Assembly (NCBI GenBank): GCA_016792585.1
Contig: JAEULB010000100.1
Coordinates: forward strand, 28,247-92,246
DNA from: Rhodospirillaceae bacterium
Lineage (GTDB): Bacteria > Pseudomonadota > Alphaproteobacteria > SHVZ01
Reading direction: 5' to 3'
DNA: 64,000 bases
Shown here: one piece after another, positions 1-10,000 of the stretch
Position numbering within the stretch: the stretch's first letter is position 1
How the letters are laid out: each line of letters starts with the position of its first letter
The notes under the pieces: generated by a model
Databases searched by the model: none
Told to the model about the DNA's origin: nothing
What the model saw: the letters and a program-made list of their open reading frames with translations, nothing else
Made by a program: the position numbers and the translations under genes

Positions 1-1176
1 CCGCCAGTCGGCGAGAACCGCCAGCGGGACGGCGACCGCCATCAGGATCAGCGCGGCCGTGCCGGCGAGCAGCAAGCTGTTGGCGAAGGCGCGTCTGGTC
101 GCCCCGTGGTCGAACAGCACGTAGAGATAATGGGAAAGCGTCGCGGTCGCCGTCGTCAGCTTCACGCCATGCGCCGGCACCAGCGACGTGGCGATCAGCG
201 CCAGCAGCGGCATCAGCACGATCAGCGCCAGCATGGCCCAGAGCGCGATCTCAACCGGCAGCCGCCAGCGCGCCAGCGGCCACGACGAGACTGTGGCCGA
301 GAGCGTCGTCGTCCGCGCATCGTCGCGGCGCATCCGGCGCAGCTGGAAGAGAAGCCCGATCGCGGCAAGCGCGACGAGCGCGATCGCGATCGCCGCGACC
401 TCCGGCAGCACGCGCGGGCCGAAGCCGGAGAGCCGCTGATAGATGAGCGTGACGAGCACCGTGTAGCCGGCCGGAATTCCAAGGAAGGCGGGGATGCCGA
501 AATTGCCGATCGAGGAGACGAAGGCGAGGCCGGCGCCGGCCGTCAGCGCCGGGGCCAGCAGCGGCAGCACGACGGTGCGGACGACCCGGAGGGGCGAGGC
601 GCCGGCGGCGGACGCTGCCTCTACCAGCTCGCGCGGCAGGCTCCGGAGCCCGGCGCGGACAGCGAGGAACACCAGCGGCGCATGGTGCAGGCCTAGCAGC
701 AGGATGATGCCGCCGGCGCCGTAGAGCGGATGCGGCGTGCCCGGCGCGGGCGCGATCCCGAGGAACCGAAGCAGCGCGCTGCCCGGGCCGAAGGCCTGGA
801 TCCAGGCGAGCGCGGTCACCTGCGGGGCGATCATCAGCGGCAGCATGAAGGCGAAGACCAGCAGGGCCTTGGCGCGGACGTCGGTCAGCGTCACCAGCAG
901 CGCCACGCCGGTGCCGAGCACGAGCGAGGTCGCGGTGCCGCCGAGCGCGGTCAGCAGCGTCCGTCCCAGCGCGCGCTGCGTCGCCGCGCGCGACCAAGCC
1001 TCGTTCATCACCGAGAGATCGAGGTCGCCGCCGGGGGCCAGGCCCGCCATCAGCAGGCGCGCGACCGGCAGGACCGCGACGAGGCAGGCGAAGACGACGA
1101 GCAGGATCAGGACGATCCGCTCGCCCCCATCCGCACCCGAGGAGTCTCCTCCCGCTCGCGCCCCCGCGATCGCCAT
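1..1176 (-). CDS. Iron(III)-type ABC transporter permease, 3' part cut by window edge
   Basis: Inner-membrane permease of an FbpB/AfuB-like importer. The ATG at 1176 overlaps the stop of the upstream binding-protein gene by one base (TGATG), and the frame stays open to base 1 (392 codons visible). Hydrophobic helices start at about residue 21. An EAA-type cytoplasmic loop (ELVEAASAAGAS) that would contact the ATPase follows in the first half, and a second hydrophobic block starts near residue 310. This fits the fused two-half permeases of about 550 residues. The ATPase gene should lie just beyond the left edge. The family assignment is from sequence pattern; the exact substrate (ferric iron, or thiamine/putrescine relatives) is inferred from the neighbour. 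Confidence 0.9.
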   Translation of the reverse strand, partial: MAIAGARAGGDSSGADGGERIVLILLVVFACLVAVLPVARLLMAGLAPGGDLDLSVMNEAWSRAATQRALGRTLLTALGGTATSLVLGTGVALLVTLTDVRAKALLVFAFMLPLMIAPQVTALAWIQAFGPGSALLRFLGIAPAPGTPHPLYGAGGIILLLGLHHAPLVFLAVRAGLRSLPRELVEAASAAGASPLRVVRTVVLPLLAPALTAGAGLAFVSSIGNFGIPAFLGIPAGYTVLVTLIYQRLSGFGPRVLPEVAAIAIALVALAAIGLLFQLRRMRRDDARTTTLSATVSSWPLARWRLPVEIALWAMLALIVLMPLLALIATSLVPAHGVKLTTATATLSHYLYVLFDHGATRRAFANSLLLAGTAALILMAVAVPLAVLADWR

Positions 1177-2153
1177 CAGCCGCCGAACAGGTCGGCGAAG
1201 GCCTTCTTGTTGGCGTCGTCGGCCTTGATCGCTGCCGGCACGTCGATCGGGATCAGCTTGACGTCGGCGATGCCGGGGAAGCCCTCGGGCGGCTTCACGT
1301 CGCGGCGCGCCGGCAGGTAGCCCTGGGCGACGGCCAGCTCCTGGCCTTCCTTCGACAGGATGAAGTCGATGAAGGCGCGCGCGGCCGCCGGGTTCTTCGC
1401 CGTCTTCAGCGCCGCGACCGGCTCCGTCACCGCCGAGACGCCTTCGTCGGGGAAGACGAAGGTGACGGGCGAGCCCTTCTTTTGGGCGTTCAGCGCCATG
1501 AACTCGACGATGAAGCCGTACATCTTCTCGCCGCCGGCGACCTGGCTCACGACCGCGCCGTTGCCGCGCACCGCGACCGCGCCGTTCTTCGACAGGCTCT
1601 CGTAGTACTTCGGTCCCAGCGCCGGGATCGCCGAGAGCGCCGCCATGTGGATCGCCGCCGCACCGGAATAGAGCGGGCTCGGCAGCGACACCTGGCCCTT
1701 GGCCTCCGGCTTCAGCAGGTCGGCCCAGGACTTCGGCACGAACGCCGCCTTGTTGTTGACGATGATGCCGGTGGTGATCAGCTTCGAGCCGAAATAGGTC
1801 TTGTCCTTGTCGTGCGCCTCGGCCGGGAACTGCGAGACGTCAGCGGCAGTATGCGCGAGCAGGCGGCCGTCGGCCTTCAGCTTCTCCATCGAGACGGCGT
1901 CGGCGATGAACAGCACGTCGGCGCGCGGGTCGCCGGCGGCGAACTCGGCCTGCAGCTTGTTCATCACCTCGGTCGTGCCGGAGCGGAAGATCTCGACCTC
2001 GACGCCGGGATGACGCTTCTTGAAGGCCTCGACGGTCTGGGCCGCGTCGCGGTCCGGCTGCGAGGTGTAGAGGCTGAGCTTGCCGGTCACCTGCGCCTCG
2101 GCGGGCGCAATCAGACCGAGGGCGACGGCAGCGGCGGCAATCAGGCGAAGCAT
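1176..2153 (-). CDS. Iron(III)-type ABC transporter periplasmic substrate-binding protein
   Basis: A 325-residue extracellular solute-binding protein of the FbpA/AfuA/ThiB group. It starts at the ATG at 2153, preceded by a clear GGAGG ribosome site. Residues 1-20 form a typical signal peptide ending in a PAEA cleavage site. The mature part has the family's opening (KLSLYTSQPD) and the RADVLFIADA segment. The longer open frame upstream has no ribosome site or signal peptide and was rejected. It forms an operon with the overlapping permease gene. The ligand is probably ferric iron or a chelate. The class is secure; the ligand is inferred. Confidence 0.9.
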   Translation of the reverse strand: MLRLIAAAAVALGLIAPAEAQVTGKLSLYTSQPDRDAAQTVEAFKKRHPGVEVEIFRSGTTEVMNKLQAEFAAGDPRADVLFIADAVSMEKLKADGRLLAHTAADVSQFPAEAHDKDKTYFGSKLITTGIIVNNKAAFVPKSWADLLKPEAKGQVSLPSPLYSGAAAIHMAALSAIPALGPKYYESLSKNGAVAVRGNGAVVSQVAGGEKMYGFIVEFMALNAQKKGSPVTFVFPDEGVSAVTEPVAALKTAKNPAAARAFIDFILSKEGQELAVAQGYLPARRDVKPPEGFPGIADVKLIPIDVPAAIKADDANKKAFADLFGG

Positions 2154-2245
2154 GGCGCAATCCTCCCGGGGGTTCCGGCGCCACCTGTGCCGGAATTCGA
2201 AGACGCTCTTATTGCAGACTTGAGTCGGTTCGGTGAAGGGGCGAC

Positions 2246-3322
2246 TTACTCGGCCGCCACCTGGCCGATCCCGCCGCGGTTGGCGCCCGGCTCGATCGAC
2301 CGCCACAGGACCTCGTGCCCCTTCGGCAGGGCGCGGCTGTTGGGCAGCGCCAGCCAGATGCGCAGCAGCAGCCGGTCCTGACCGGAGGACGCATCGTCCT
2401 CGAACGGCGTCCGGCCATGATAGATCACGTGATTGTTGAGGAGCTGCATGTCGCCAGGCGCGAAGCGCATCTCGAACGACAACTCCTGGGCGAGATCCAT
2501 CAGCATGTCGATGCCGGCCTTCTGCGCCTCGGTCAGCCTCGGCACCTCGCCCATCTTCTGGGCCGCCTCGATGTATGTGAGCGAGTAATGGCTGGTGAAG
2601 CGGCCGTCGCGCTGGCCGAAGATCGGCAGCGGGTAGGCCAGCTTCTCGCCGCCCGGCTCCTCGCCGAAGCGGCTCCGCCAGATGTCCTCGTAGAGCGCGG
2701 CGCAGAGGTCGGGCCGGCGCTCCAGCATCGTGTTGTGGACCATGGCCGAGCTCGCGAGCTTGCTGACGCCGCCGGCCTTGGCCTGGCGGACGCAGAGGAG
2801 CCCGACCGCATCGCAGCGGTCGGTGTGGAAGCGGAGCTGGCCGTTGGTCAGCGTTCGCGCGTACGACGAAAGGAAGGTCTTGCCCTGGCCATCGTCGATC
2901 TGGCCGTAGCGCTGGCCGGCGAGCGCGGTCCCGCCCTCGTCGCGGATCGCCCGCATCAGCTCGCCCGACTTGTTCTGGTTGAGGGGCGTGCCGAGATTGG
3001 CGCCGATGCCGAACCAGATCCGGCGGAGATCGTCCTCGGCGTACCGCGCGACGGGCAGTCCGCGAAGCTGAATCATGCCGGAGCCGTTTTCCAGCTCGTC
3101 CCTGACGTCGTCGAAGAGCGCCGTCATCCCGGTCAGCGGGAAGTTCGCGCGGTTGACGTCCCGCCACGCGACGTTCCGGCGCTTCGCTTCGGCCAGCACG
3201 CGATCGATCTCCTCGATCGCCGCGTCGGGCAGGTGGCGGATCCAGCGCTCGGACCTCGCGATGTCCTTGCCGAGCCAGGCACAGGCGCCGGCGATCGGGC
3301 GGGGAAGGGCGGTCGTGCTCAT
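2246..3322 (-). CDS. TauD/TfdA-family Fe(II)/2-oxoglutarate-dependent dioxygenase
   Basis: A cytoplasmic non-heme iron oxygenase of 358 residues. The facial triad is visible as HTD (H166, D168) and a distal His in the segment NNHVIYHGRT (H302 by the usual alignment). An Arg near residue 321 (LLLRIWL) should hold the 2-oxoglutarate carboxylate. The family hydroxylates small molecules such as taurine, 2,4-D and gamma-butyrobetaine, usually to release or degrade a side group. The start at 3322 is the first ATG after the divergent MFS region. The gene lies upstream of, and on the same strand as, the ABC importer (about 90 bp gap). The substrate cannot be told from sequence. Confidence 0.88.
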   Translation of the reverse strand: MSTTALPRPIAGACAWLGKDIARSERWIRHLPDAAIEEIDRVLAEAKRRNVAWRDVNRANFPLTGMTALFDDVRDELENGSGMIQLRGLPVARYAEDDLRRIWFGIGANLGTPLNQNKSGELMRAIRDEGGTALAGQRYGQIDDGQGKTFLSSYARTLTNGQLRFHTDRCDAVGLLCVRQAKAGGVSKLASSAMVHNTMLERRPDLCAALYEDIWRSRFGEEPGGEKLAYPLPIFGQRDGRFTSHYSLTYIEAAQKMGEVPRLTEAQKAGIDMLMDLAQELSFEMRFAPGDMQLLNNHVIYHGRTPFEDDASSGQDRLLLRIWLALPNSRALPKGHEVLWRSIEPGANRGGIGQVAAE

Positions 3323-3447
3323 TGGCGTTTCCCGAAAGACCTCGCCAAAGGATAGCGCGGGCGTACAGCCTCAGGCAAAGTGGAAGCCCCCAAGCCCGCC
3401 TACGAATTCCCCCGGAGCCGTCCCTGGCCCACCCGTTCATCGACCTC

Positions 3448-4722
3448 GTGCAGGACCCGCCGACCCGCCGGGTCTGGGCCGGATTGAGTTTCCAGAGCAT
3501 CGCCGACGAGCTGATGCGGATGGCGATGATCTGGCTCGCCATCGACATGGTCGGCGCGGCCGCGAGCTTCCTGCTGTTCGGCAACCTCCTCGCCGCCTTC
3601 GTCGTCAGCATCCTCGCCGGCGCCGTCGCCGACCGCTTCTCCGCGCGCGGCACCATGATCTTCTGCAACCTGGGGCGCGCCGGTCTGGTGTTCACCCCGG
3701 TGGCGCTTTCCTTTGCGGGATACCTGACCTTTCCGACGCTGATGATCGCCGCGATCGCGATCGCCTCGCTGCGCGGCGTCTACGATCCGGCGCTGCAGTC
3801 GAGCGTGCCGAGGCTGGCGCCGACTCAAGACCACATCCAGGCGGTCAACGGGTTGTTCGACTCGACGCATCGTCTGGCCCGCCTGATCGGCCCGTCGATC
3901 GGCGGCCTGCTCTCGCTGCTGCTGCCGGTGATCCACTTCCTGACCGTCTCGGCCGGCGCCTATGCGCTGGGCGCGCTGGTCATGCGCCGGCTCGGCCGCG
4001 GCCTCGACGAGCCGCATGGGACAAGGCACGGCGCCGGCATCCGCGGCGCGATCGAGCGGATGCTGCTCGGGTTCGCGATCGCCAGGCGCGATCGGCCGAT
4101 CGCGCGCATCCTCGCCGCCAACACGATCTGCCTGATCGGATGGGTCCTCGGCATCACGCTCGGGATTCCGATGCTGATGGCGAACCATCCGCCGTCCGGG
4201 TTCGAGCACCAGCCACTGGTCGCCTTGAGCTGCGTGCTCGCGGCCTATGGCGTCGGCGACTTCCTCTCGAACGTCTGGGTGGCCAACCGGCGTCCGGCCG
4301 ATCGCTGGCGGTTCATGTTCACGGGATACTTCCTTCTCGGATTCGGGGTCGGCTCGCTGCCGCTGCCGCTCCTGCTCGGGATGGGCATCTTCGAGCTGCC
4401 GGCGATCATGGCGATCGCGTTCATCGCCGGATCGGGCGGACCTATCTTCTTCCTGCCGATGCTGACGACGCTGCAGACGCGGGTCTCGGGCGCCGACATC
4501 GCGGCGATCTTCCGGCTTCGGATCGCGCTGACCTCGGGCTCGATGGCGTTGGCGGCGCTCGCGGGATCCTGGATGTTCGAATGGCCGGGAACGATCGCGA
4601 CCGTGATCATCTCCGGCGGCCTGATGGCGACGACGGGCTTCGTCGGCATGATGAGCCGTCCGCCGGAAATGGAACGGGCGCCGCCGGAGGTTCCGACGGC
4701 GCCCGGTTCAGGACACCACTAG
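3448..4722 (+). CDS. Major facilitator superfamily transporter (EntS/MFS_3-like)
   Basis: A polytopic inner-membrane carrier with about 12 hydrophobic segments and the MFS loop motif after helix 2 (GAVADRFSARG). It resembles the exporter branch related to EntS. The open frame extends upstream to a TTG at 3322, but that codon overlaps the divergent dioxygenase start and the extra residues look non-coding. I therefore place the start near the GTG at 3448, just before the first helix. No good ribosome site decides this, and a CTG at 3424 behind GGAG is another option. The stop shares the bases CTAG with the stop of the convergent gamma-glutamyltransferase gene. The cargo is unknown. Confidence 0.85.
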   Translation: MQDPPTRRVWAGLSFQSIADELMRMAMIWLAIDMVGAAASFLLFGNLLAAFVVSILAGAVADRFSARGTMIFCNLGRAGLVFTPVALSFAGYLTFPTLMIAAIAIASLRGVYDPALQSSVPRLAPTQDHIQAVNGLFDSTHRLARLIGPSIGGLLSLLLPVIHFLTVSAGAYALGALVMRRLGRGLDEPHGTRHGAGIRGAIERMLLGFAIARRDRPIARILAANTICLIGWVLGITLGIPMLMANHPPSGFEHQPLVALSCVLAAYGVGDFLSNVWVANRRPADRWRFMFTGYFLLGFGVGSLPLPLLLGMGIFELPAIMAIAFIAGSGGPIFFLPMLTTLQTRVSGADIAAIFRLRIALTSGSMALAALAGSWMFEWPGTIATVIISGGLMATTGFVGMMSRPPEMERAPPEVPTAPGSGHH

Positions 4723-6320
4723 GCCGTCGCGACGTAGCCGTCGCGACGCGGATCGCAGCCACCGGTCATAGCGCCGGAGGACGGGTCGATCGTGATGCCG
4801 TGCATGCCGCCGACCGACATGGTCCACGGCACATAGTGCTCGGCGTCGTGGCCGCGGGCCTTCAGCGCGTCGACCACCTCCGGCCGGACGCGACCTTCGA
4901 CCTGGACGCGCTTGCCGTCCCATAGACGCGCGCGCGGCGCCTCGATCGCGTCCTGGATCGGCAGGCCGAAATCGACGAGCTGCACCATCGTCTGGGTCTG
5001 GGTCTGGCAGATGCCGTAGCTGCCGGGCGTGCCGAGCGCCAGCACCGGCTTGCCCTTGCGGAGGCCTACCGACGGCGCCATCGGCAGCGCCAGCGGGCCG
5101 CCCGGGCGCATGTAGTTGGTGCCCTTCGGGTTGATCTCGCCCCAGTAGAGGAAGTTGTTGGAGCAGACGCCGGTGCCGGGGATCACCACGCCGCCGCCGA
5201 AGCCAGCGCCGAGGCTCTGGGTGATGCAGACGACGTTGCCATCGCGATCGGCGGCGGAGAACGAGGTCGTGTGCTCCTTCCTTTCGTCGATCGGCTTCGG
5301 CTCGACCCACTGCTCGGTCGGCGCGTCGATCGGCTTGCCGTCGGCGACCCGCTTCCTGAGCTTGGCGACGAACCCGTCGGACAGCAGCTCCTTCAGCTTC
5401 TTCGGGCTCGGGTTGTTGTGCTCGATGCGCGCTGCGGCGGCCAGGCGGATCGCGCGATAGACGATGTCGAGATGCTCGACGCCGTTGCGCTCGAGGCGGC
5501 CGAGATCGAAGCCGTCGAGGATGCGCAAGGTCAGCAGGTATTGGAAGCCTTCGCAGGGCGGGGGCAGCGTGTAGACGGTCATGCCGCGATAGTCGGCGCC
5601 GACCGGCTCCAGCCATTCGGGCTTCACCGCATCGAAGTCGGCCTGGGTCAGCACGCCGCCCAGCTTCTTCATGTGCGCGAGGAACGCCTTGCCGAGCGCG
5701 CCCTTGTAGAGATGGTCGGGCCCGTCCTTGACGATCGCCTCGTAGGTCTTGGCGAGGTCGGTCTGCTTCAGCACCTGGCCGGCCTTCACCTTGCCCTTGC
5801 CGAAGGCGTAGTTCTTGTTCCAGTCGTCGTAGAACGCCTTGTATTTCTTTAGCTCGCGGGCCCCTTCCATGAACTTGTCTTCATTGAAGTCGGTCAGCAC
5901 GATGCCGTCGCGGGCGAGTTCGATCGCCGGGCGGAAAACGTCCTTCAGCGGCTTCGTGCCGTAGGTCTTCACCAGCGTGCACCAGCCGGCGAGGTTGCCC
6001 GGCGTCGAGCAGGCGAGCGGCCCGCGGGCGAGGTCGTCGCGCTCCTTGAAGCGCTCGACCGGCAGCTTGAACGGCACCTTGGTGATGAAGTCGAGCGTGC
6101 GGACGCGCTTCTCCTTGGCGACGTACATCGTCGCCATGCCCATGCCGGCCAGGCCCGACATGAACGGCTCGCCGACATTGAGCGCGGCGGCGGTGGCGGC
6201 GATGGCATCGAAGGCGTTGCCGCCCTCGCGCAGGATGCGGGCGCCCGCCTGGGCGGCCATCGGGTGCGCGGCGGCGACGACGCCGTGGACTGAGGCGACT
6301 GGTGGGCGTTTTCCGTTCAT
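4719..6320 (-). CDS. Gamma-glutamyltransferase family protein (first copy)
   Basis: An Ntn-hydrolase of 533 residues made as a proenzyme that cleaves itself before a threonine. The nucleophile motif TTSFS is visible with the catalytic Thr at about residue 351, giving chains of about 350 and 183 residues, as usual in the family. The glycine-rich PGTGVCSNN and PGGPLALPMAPS regions of the small subunit are present. The chosen ATG at 6320 has a GGGGGA ribosome site; the longer frame upstream lacks one. I see no signal peptide, unlike the periplasmic E. coli enzyme, so a cytoplasmic location or an amide-hydrolase role is possible. The true substrate (glutathione, other gamma-glutamyl compounds, cephalosporin-like amides) is unknown. 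Confidence 0.9.
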   Translation of the reverse strand: MNGKRPPVASVHGVVAAAHPMAAQAGARILREGGNAFDAIAATAAALNVGEPFMSGLAGMGMATMYVAKEKRVRTLDFITKVPFKLPVERFKERDDLARGPLACSTPGNLAGWCTLVKTYGTKPLKDVFRPAIELARDGIVLTDFNEDKFMEGARELKKYKAFYDDWNKNYAFGKGKVKAGQVLKQTDLAKTYEAIVKDGPDHLYKGALGKAFLAHMKKLGGVLTQADFDAVKPEWLEPVGADYRGMTVYTLPPPCEGFQYLLTLRILDGFDLGRLERNGVEHLDIVYRAIRLAAAARIEHNNPSPKKLKELLSDGFVAKLRKRVADGKPIDAPTEQWVEPKPIDERKEHTTSFSAADRDGNVVCITQSLGAGFGGGVVIPGTGVCSNNFLYWGEINPKGTNYMRPGGPLALPMAPSVGLRKGKPVLALGTPGSYGICQTQTQTMVQLVDFGLPIQDAIEAPRARLWDGKRVQVEGRVRPEVVDALKARGHDAEHYVPWTMSVGGMHGITIDPSSGAMTGGCDPRRDGYVATA

Positions 6321-6450
6321 GCTTCCCCCTCGTTTCGAGCCGGCTCCCGGCTTTTCGGAAACGAGGCTAGGCCAGTCAGGCGATCCGTTCCGTATTTCTT
6401 TGCGGCAAGCGAAACCGGCGTGACGCCTTCCCGGGGCGCTGGTAGCGTCG

Positions 6451-6945
6451 ATGTCCATGGGCATGAACACGCCGAGCAGGATCTACCAGCGCCTCGCCGA
6501 CGAGCGCGCGGTCCTCACGATCGTCGACGGATTCAGGGCGAAAACCCTGCCGTCCGCGCGCTGGACCCACCAGGCTCACCTTGCCGTCGGCCTCTGGCAC
6601 GTCCGCCGATTCGGCGAGGAAGAGTCCCGCGCGCTGCTGCGCGACGGCATCCGTGCCTACAACGAGGCCTCCGGCACGCCGAACTCGGACACCCGCGGGT
6701 ATCACGAGACGGTGACGATGTACTACGTCTGGTCGGCGGCGCGCTTCCTCGAGACGGCGCGGGCGACGAGGCTGGTCGACCTGGTCAACACCTACGTCGA
6801 CAGCCGGCACGGGTCGAAGGACGGGATCTTCGTCTTCTGGAGCCGCGACCTGCTGCTCTCGACCCCCGCCAGGCGCGACTGGATCGAGCCGGACCTGGCG
6901 CCGCTTTCGCTCGAAGCGCTGCTGGCTGCCGAACCAGTCAGCTGA
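6451..6945 (+). CDS. Conserved-looking hypothetical protein
   Basis: A soluble protein of 164 residues with no signal peptide or membrane segment. I do not recognise the family. Visible features are a WTHQAHLAVGLWH segment near residue 40 and a YHETVTMYYVW segment near residue 90, both rich in His, Trp and Tyr. Such spacing could form a metal or ligand site, but this is speculation. Start choice among the ATGs at 6451, 6457 and 6463 is open. The codon third positions are strongly GC-biased as in neighbouring genes, which supports real coding. It stands alone between the divergent gamma-glutamyltransferase gene and the metalloprotease gene. Confidence 0.75.
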   Translation: MSMGMNTPSRIYQRLADERAVLTIVDGFRAKTLPSARWTHQAHLAVGLWHVRRFGEEESRALLRDGIRAYNEASGTPNSDTRGYHETVTMYYVWSAARFLETARATRLVDLVNTYVDSRHGSKDGIFVFWSRDLLLSTPARRDWIEPDLAPLSLEALLAAEPVS

Positions 6946-6950
6946 GATTT

Positions 6951-6975
6951 GATCGGCGGGGCGCTACCGCCGATC
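6951..6975. repeat. Perfect 9-bp inverted repeat (hairpin) after the hypothetical gene
   Basis: Arms GATCGGCGG (6951-6959) and CCGCCGATC (6967-6975) flank a 7-base loop. It begins 5 bases after the stop of the gene ending at 6945. No T run follows on either strand, so it is not a textbook intrinsic terminator. It may protect the mRNA 3' end or help Rho-dependent termination. Confidence 0.6.
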
Positions 6976-7050
6976 CCCGGGCGGCGATAGAGTCCCCGTC
7001 TTCGGTCGGGAGCTTCGGTGGGCGGCCCCCTTCCGGCCTTGGGGATTTCC

Positions 7051-10000
7051 ATGAAGCGCCTCTTCTGGCTCGTGATGATGCTCGCGATGGGAGCCGTCCT
7101 CCCGTCCCTGGCACATGAACCGCGCCCCACCGGCCCGTCGCCCTGGGTCTACACGCCGAGCACGGCGCAGCTGACATCGGATGGCGGCCTGTTCCTCACT
7201 CCCGCCGGCGACGCCTCGCTTTCCCGGATTCAGACCAGGGCGGACGGCCTGCCGCCGGAAGTCGCAAGGCGCCGGGTGGTGCAGACCGATCCGGTCTATC
7301 TCGAGACCAGGATCCTGCCGCGCATCGCCGCCGGGGACGGGAACCAGCCCAAGCGGGTCGAGATGAGCGCCGACGCGGTGCGCCTCAATCTGTTCCCCGA
7401 CGTCGTGGTCGATGCGGCCAGGACCAAGTACCAGCACACGCTCTCGGGCGACTTCATCTGGGAGGGCAGGCCTGCCAGCGGCGCCGAAGGGACGGTCAAC
7501 CTGGTGATCGCGAAGGGCCGGATCACCGGCGCGGTCACGGTCGGCGGCATCACCTACTCGATCTATCCTGACAAGCAGGGCAACACGGTGATCGAGCAGC
7601 TGGATCCGCGCGGCTTCCCCAAGGTCGGCCCGCACCCGGTCCCGGAGATCCCGAAGACCGACAAGCGCGGCGACCTGCCGTTCTGGCGGGCGCCGGCCGA
7701 TGGCCCGAGCGTCGTCGGCGATCCGAACAGCCAGACGATCGTCACGCTGCTTGCGGCCTATACCGAGGCGGCCGCGGCGGAGTCCGCCGATATCGTCAGC
7801 GAGATCAACCTCGCGGTGTCGATGGCGAACACGGCCTACGCCAATTCCGGCGTCAACATCACGCTGCAGCTGACCGGCACGATTGCCGCGACATACACCG
7901 AGAGCAGCAAGGACGCGTCGACCGTGATCACCGACGCGCGCCTCGGCATGGCGGGCTCCGGCGATCTTTCAGAGCTCCAGGCCGCCAGGATCGCCTACGG
8001 CGCCGACCTGGTCGCGCTGATCGTCAGGAACTACAGCACGTTCCAGGCCTGCGGCATCGGCTACATGCCGCTCAATCCGACCACCGCCTACGCCCCCTAC
8101 GGCGTTTCGGCGACGATGCGCGGCACCTGCCTCGCCGGCCAGACGCTCTCGCACGAGACCGGCCACAACATGGGCCTCGCGCACGACCGCTACGCGGTGC
8201 GCAAGTACAACGAAGGTCCCTGGTACGGCACCTTGCCGCAGGACTACGACTATTTCGGCTACGTCAGCACGACGGCGCGCGAGATGGACGTGATGTCCTA
8301 CTACGACCTGTGCAACGACAACGGCGTCAACTGCACGCGCGCCACGCGCTTCAGCAACCCGAGCCGCACCTTCAGCAACGGCTCGGCCTCGGGTATCGCG
8401 CTCGGCAGCACCGATCCCGCCGACAACGCCCGCGTGCTGAACATCAACAAGGACGTGGTCTCGCAGTGGCGGCCGGCGACCGCCAGCGGGCTCGTGCTCA
8501 CGGTGACGAAGAGCGGCACCGGCTCCGGCACCGTCACCAGCAGCCCGTCGGGCATCAGCTGCGGCAGCACCTGCAGCGCCTCGTTCGCCTCGGGCCAGGT
8601 GGTCACGCTGACCGCGGCCGCTGACAGCGGCTCGACCTTCGCCGGCTGGTCGAGCTCGTGCTCCGGCACCGCCTCGACCGCCAGCATCACGATGACGGCG
8701 AGTGCCGCCTGCATCGCCACGTTCACCGGCAGCACCTCCGGCACTCCGGCCAACGACGCCTTCGCCTCGGCCACCTCGCTCTCGGGCAGCAGCGGCTCGA
8801 CGACGGGTTCCAACGTCAATGCGACAAAGGAGACCGGCGAGAGCAGCCATGCCGGCAATTCGGGCGGCAAGTCGGTGTGGTGGACTTGGACGCCGTCTTC
8901 CGGCGGCAGCACGACGATCACCACGATCGGCAGCAGCTTCGACACCCTGCTCGCGGTGTACACGGGATCGAGCGTGTCGGCGGTGAGCGCGATCGCCTCG
9001 AACGACGATACCTCCAGCTCGCTGCAGAGCTCGGTGACCTTCACCGCGACTGCCGGCACGACCTATCGGATCGCTGTCGACGGTTACGGCAGCGCCTCCG
9101 GCTCCATCGTGCTGACCTGGAACCAGACCGGCACGACCTCGGGGCCGGCGAACGACGCCTTCTCGAGCGCGATCGCGCTGACGTCGCCCTCCGGCACGAC
9201 CAGCGGCACCAACGTCTCGGCGAGCAAGGAGAGCGGCGAGCCGAGCCACGCCGGAAACTCCGGCGGCACCTCGGTCTGGTGGAAGATCACGCCGACCGCC
9301 AGCGGGCAGGTGACCGTGAGCACGGCCGGCAGCAGCTTCGACACGCTGCTCGCCGTCTATACCGGCTCGGCGGTGGGGTCGCTGACCAGCGTCGCCTCGA
9401 ACGACGATACCGGCGCCACGCTGCAGAGCGCGGTCTCGTTCAACGGCACCGCCGGCACGACCTATTACGTCGCGGTCGACGGTTACAGCGGTTCTACCGG
9501 CTCGATCGTGCTCAGCTACACCGGCGGGCCGAGCTCGACCTTCACCGTGCAGACCGGCTGGTGGTGGTCGTCGTCGCTGCCGGGCACCGGCTTCGGCATC
9601 GAGCAGTCGGGATCGAACCTGTTCATCGGCGCCTATCTCTACGACACCGACGGGACGGCGGTCTGGTACACCAGCATCGGCACGATCAGCGGCAACGTCT
9701 TCTCCGGCAACCTGGTCGAGTACCAGAGCGGCCAGACGCTGAGCGGCACCTACCGCGCGCCCGAGGTGCGCCGCACGATCGGCACCGTGTCGATCACCTT
9801 CTCCAGCTCGACCGCCGGCACGCTCACCTGGCCGGGCGGGACGATCGCGATCGAGCGCTTCGACATCGTGTCGGGCGGCGTCGTGGCCGGAAGCGCCAGC
9901 GGCGATCCGGAGAAGGGATGGTGGTGGAGCTCGTCGGAAAGCGGCCGCGGCTACTTCATCGAGACCCAGGGATCGAGCCGCGCCATCTTCATGGCGGCCT

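Noticed and set aside
3322..3447. N-terminal extension of the MFS gene from the TTG at 3322
   Set aside because: The codon overlaps the divergent dioxygenase start, and the extra residues lack coding character and a ribosome site.
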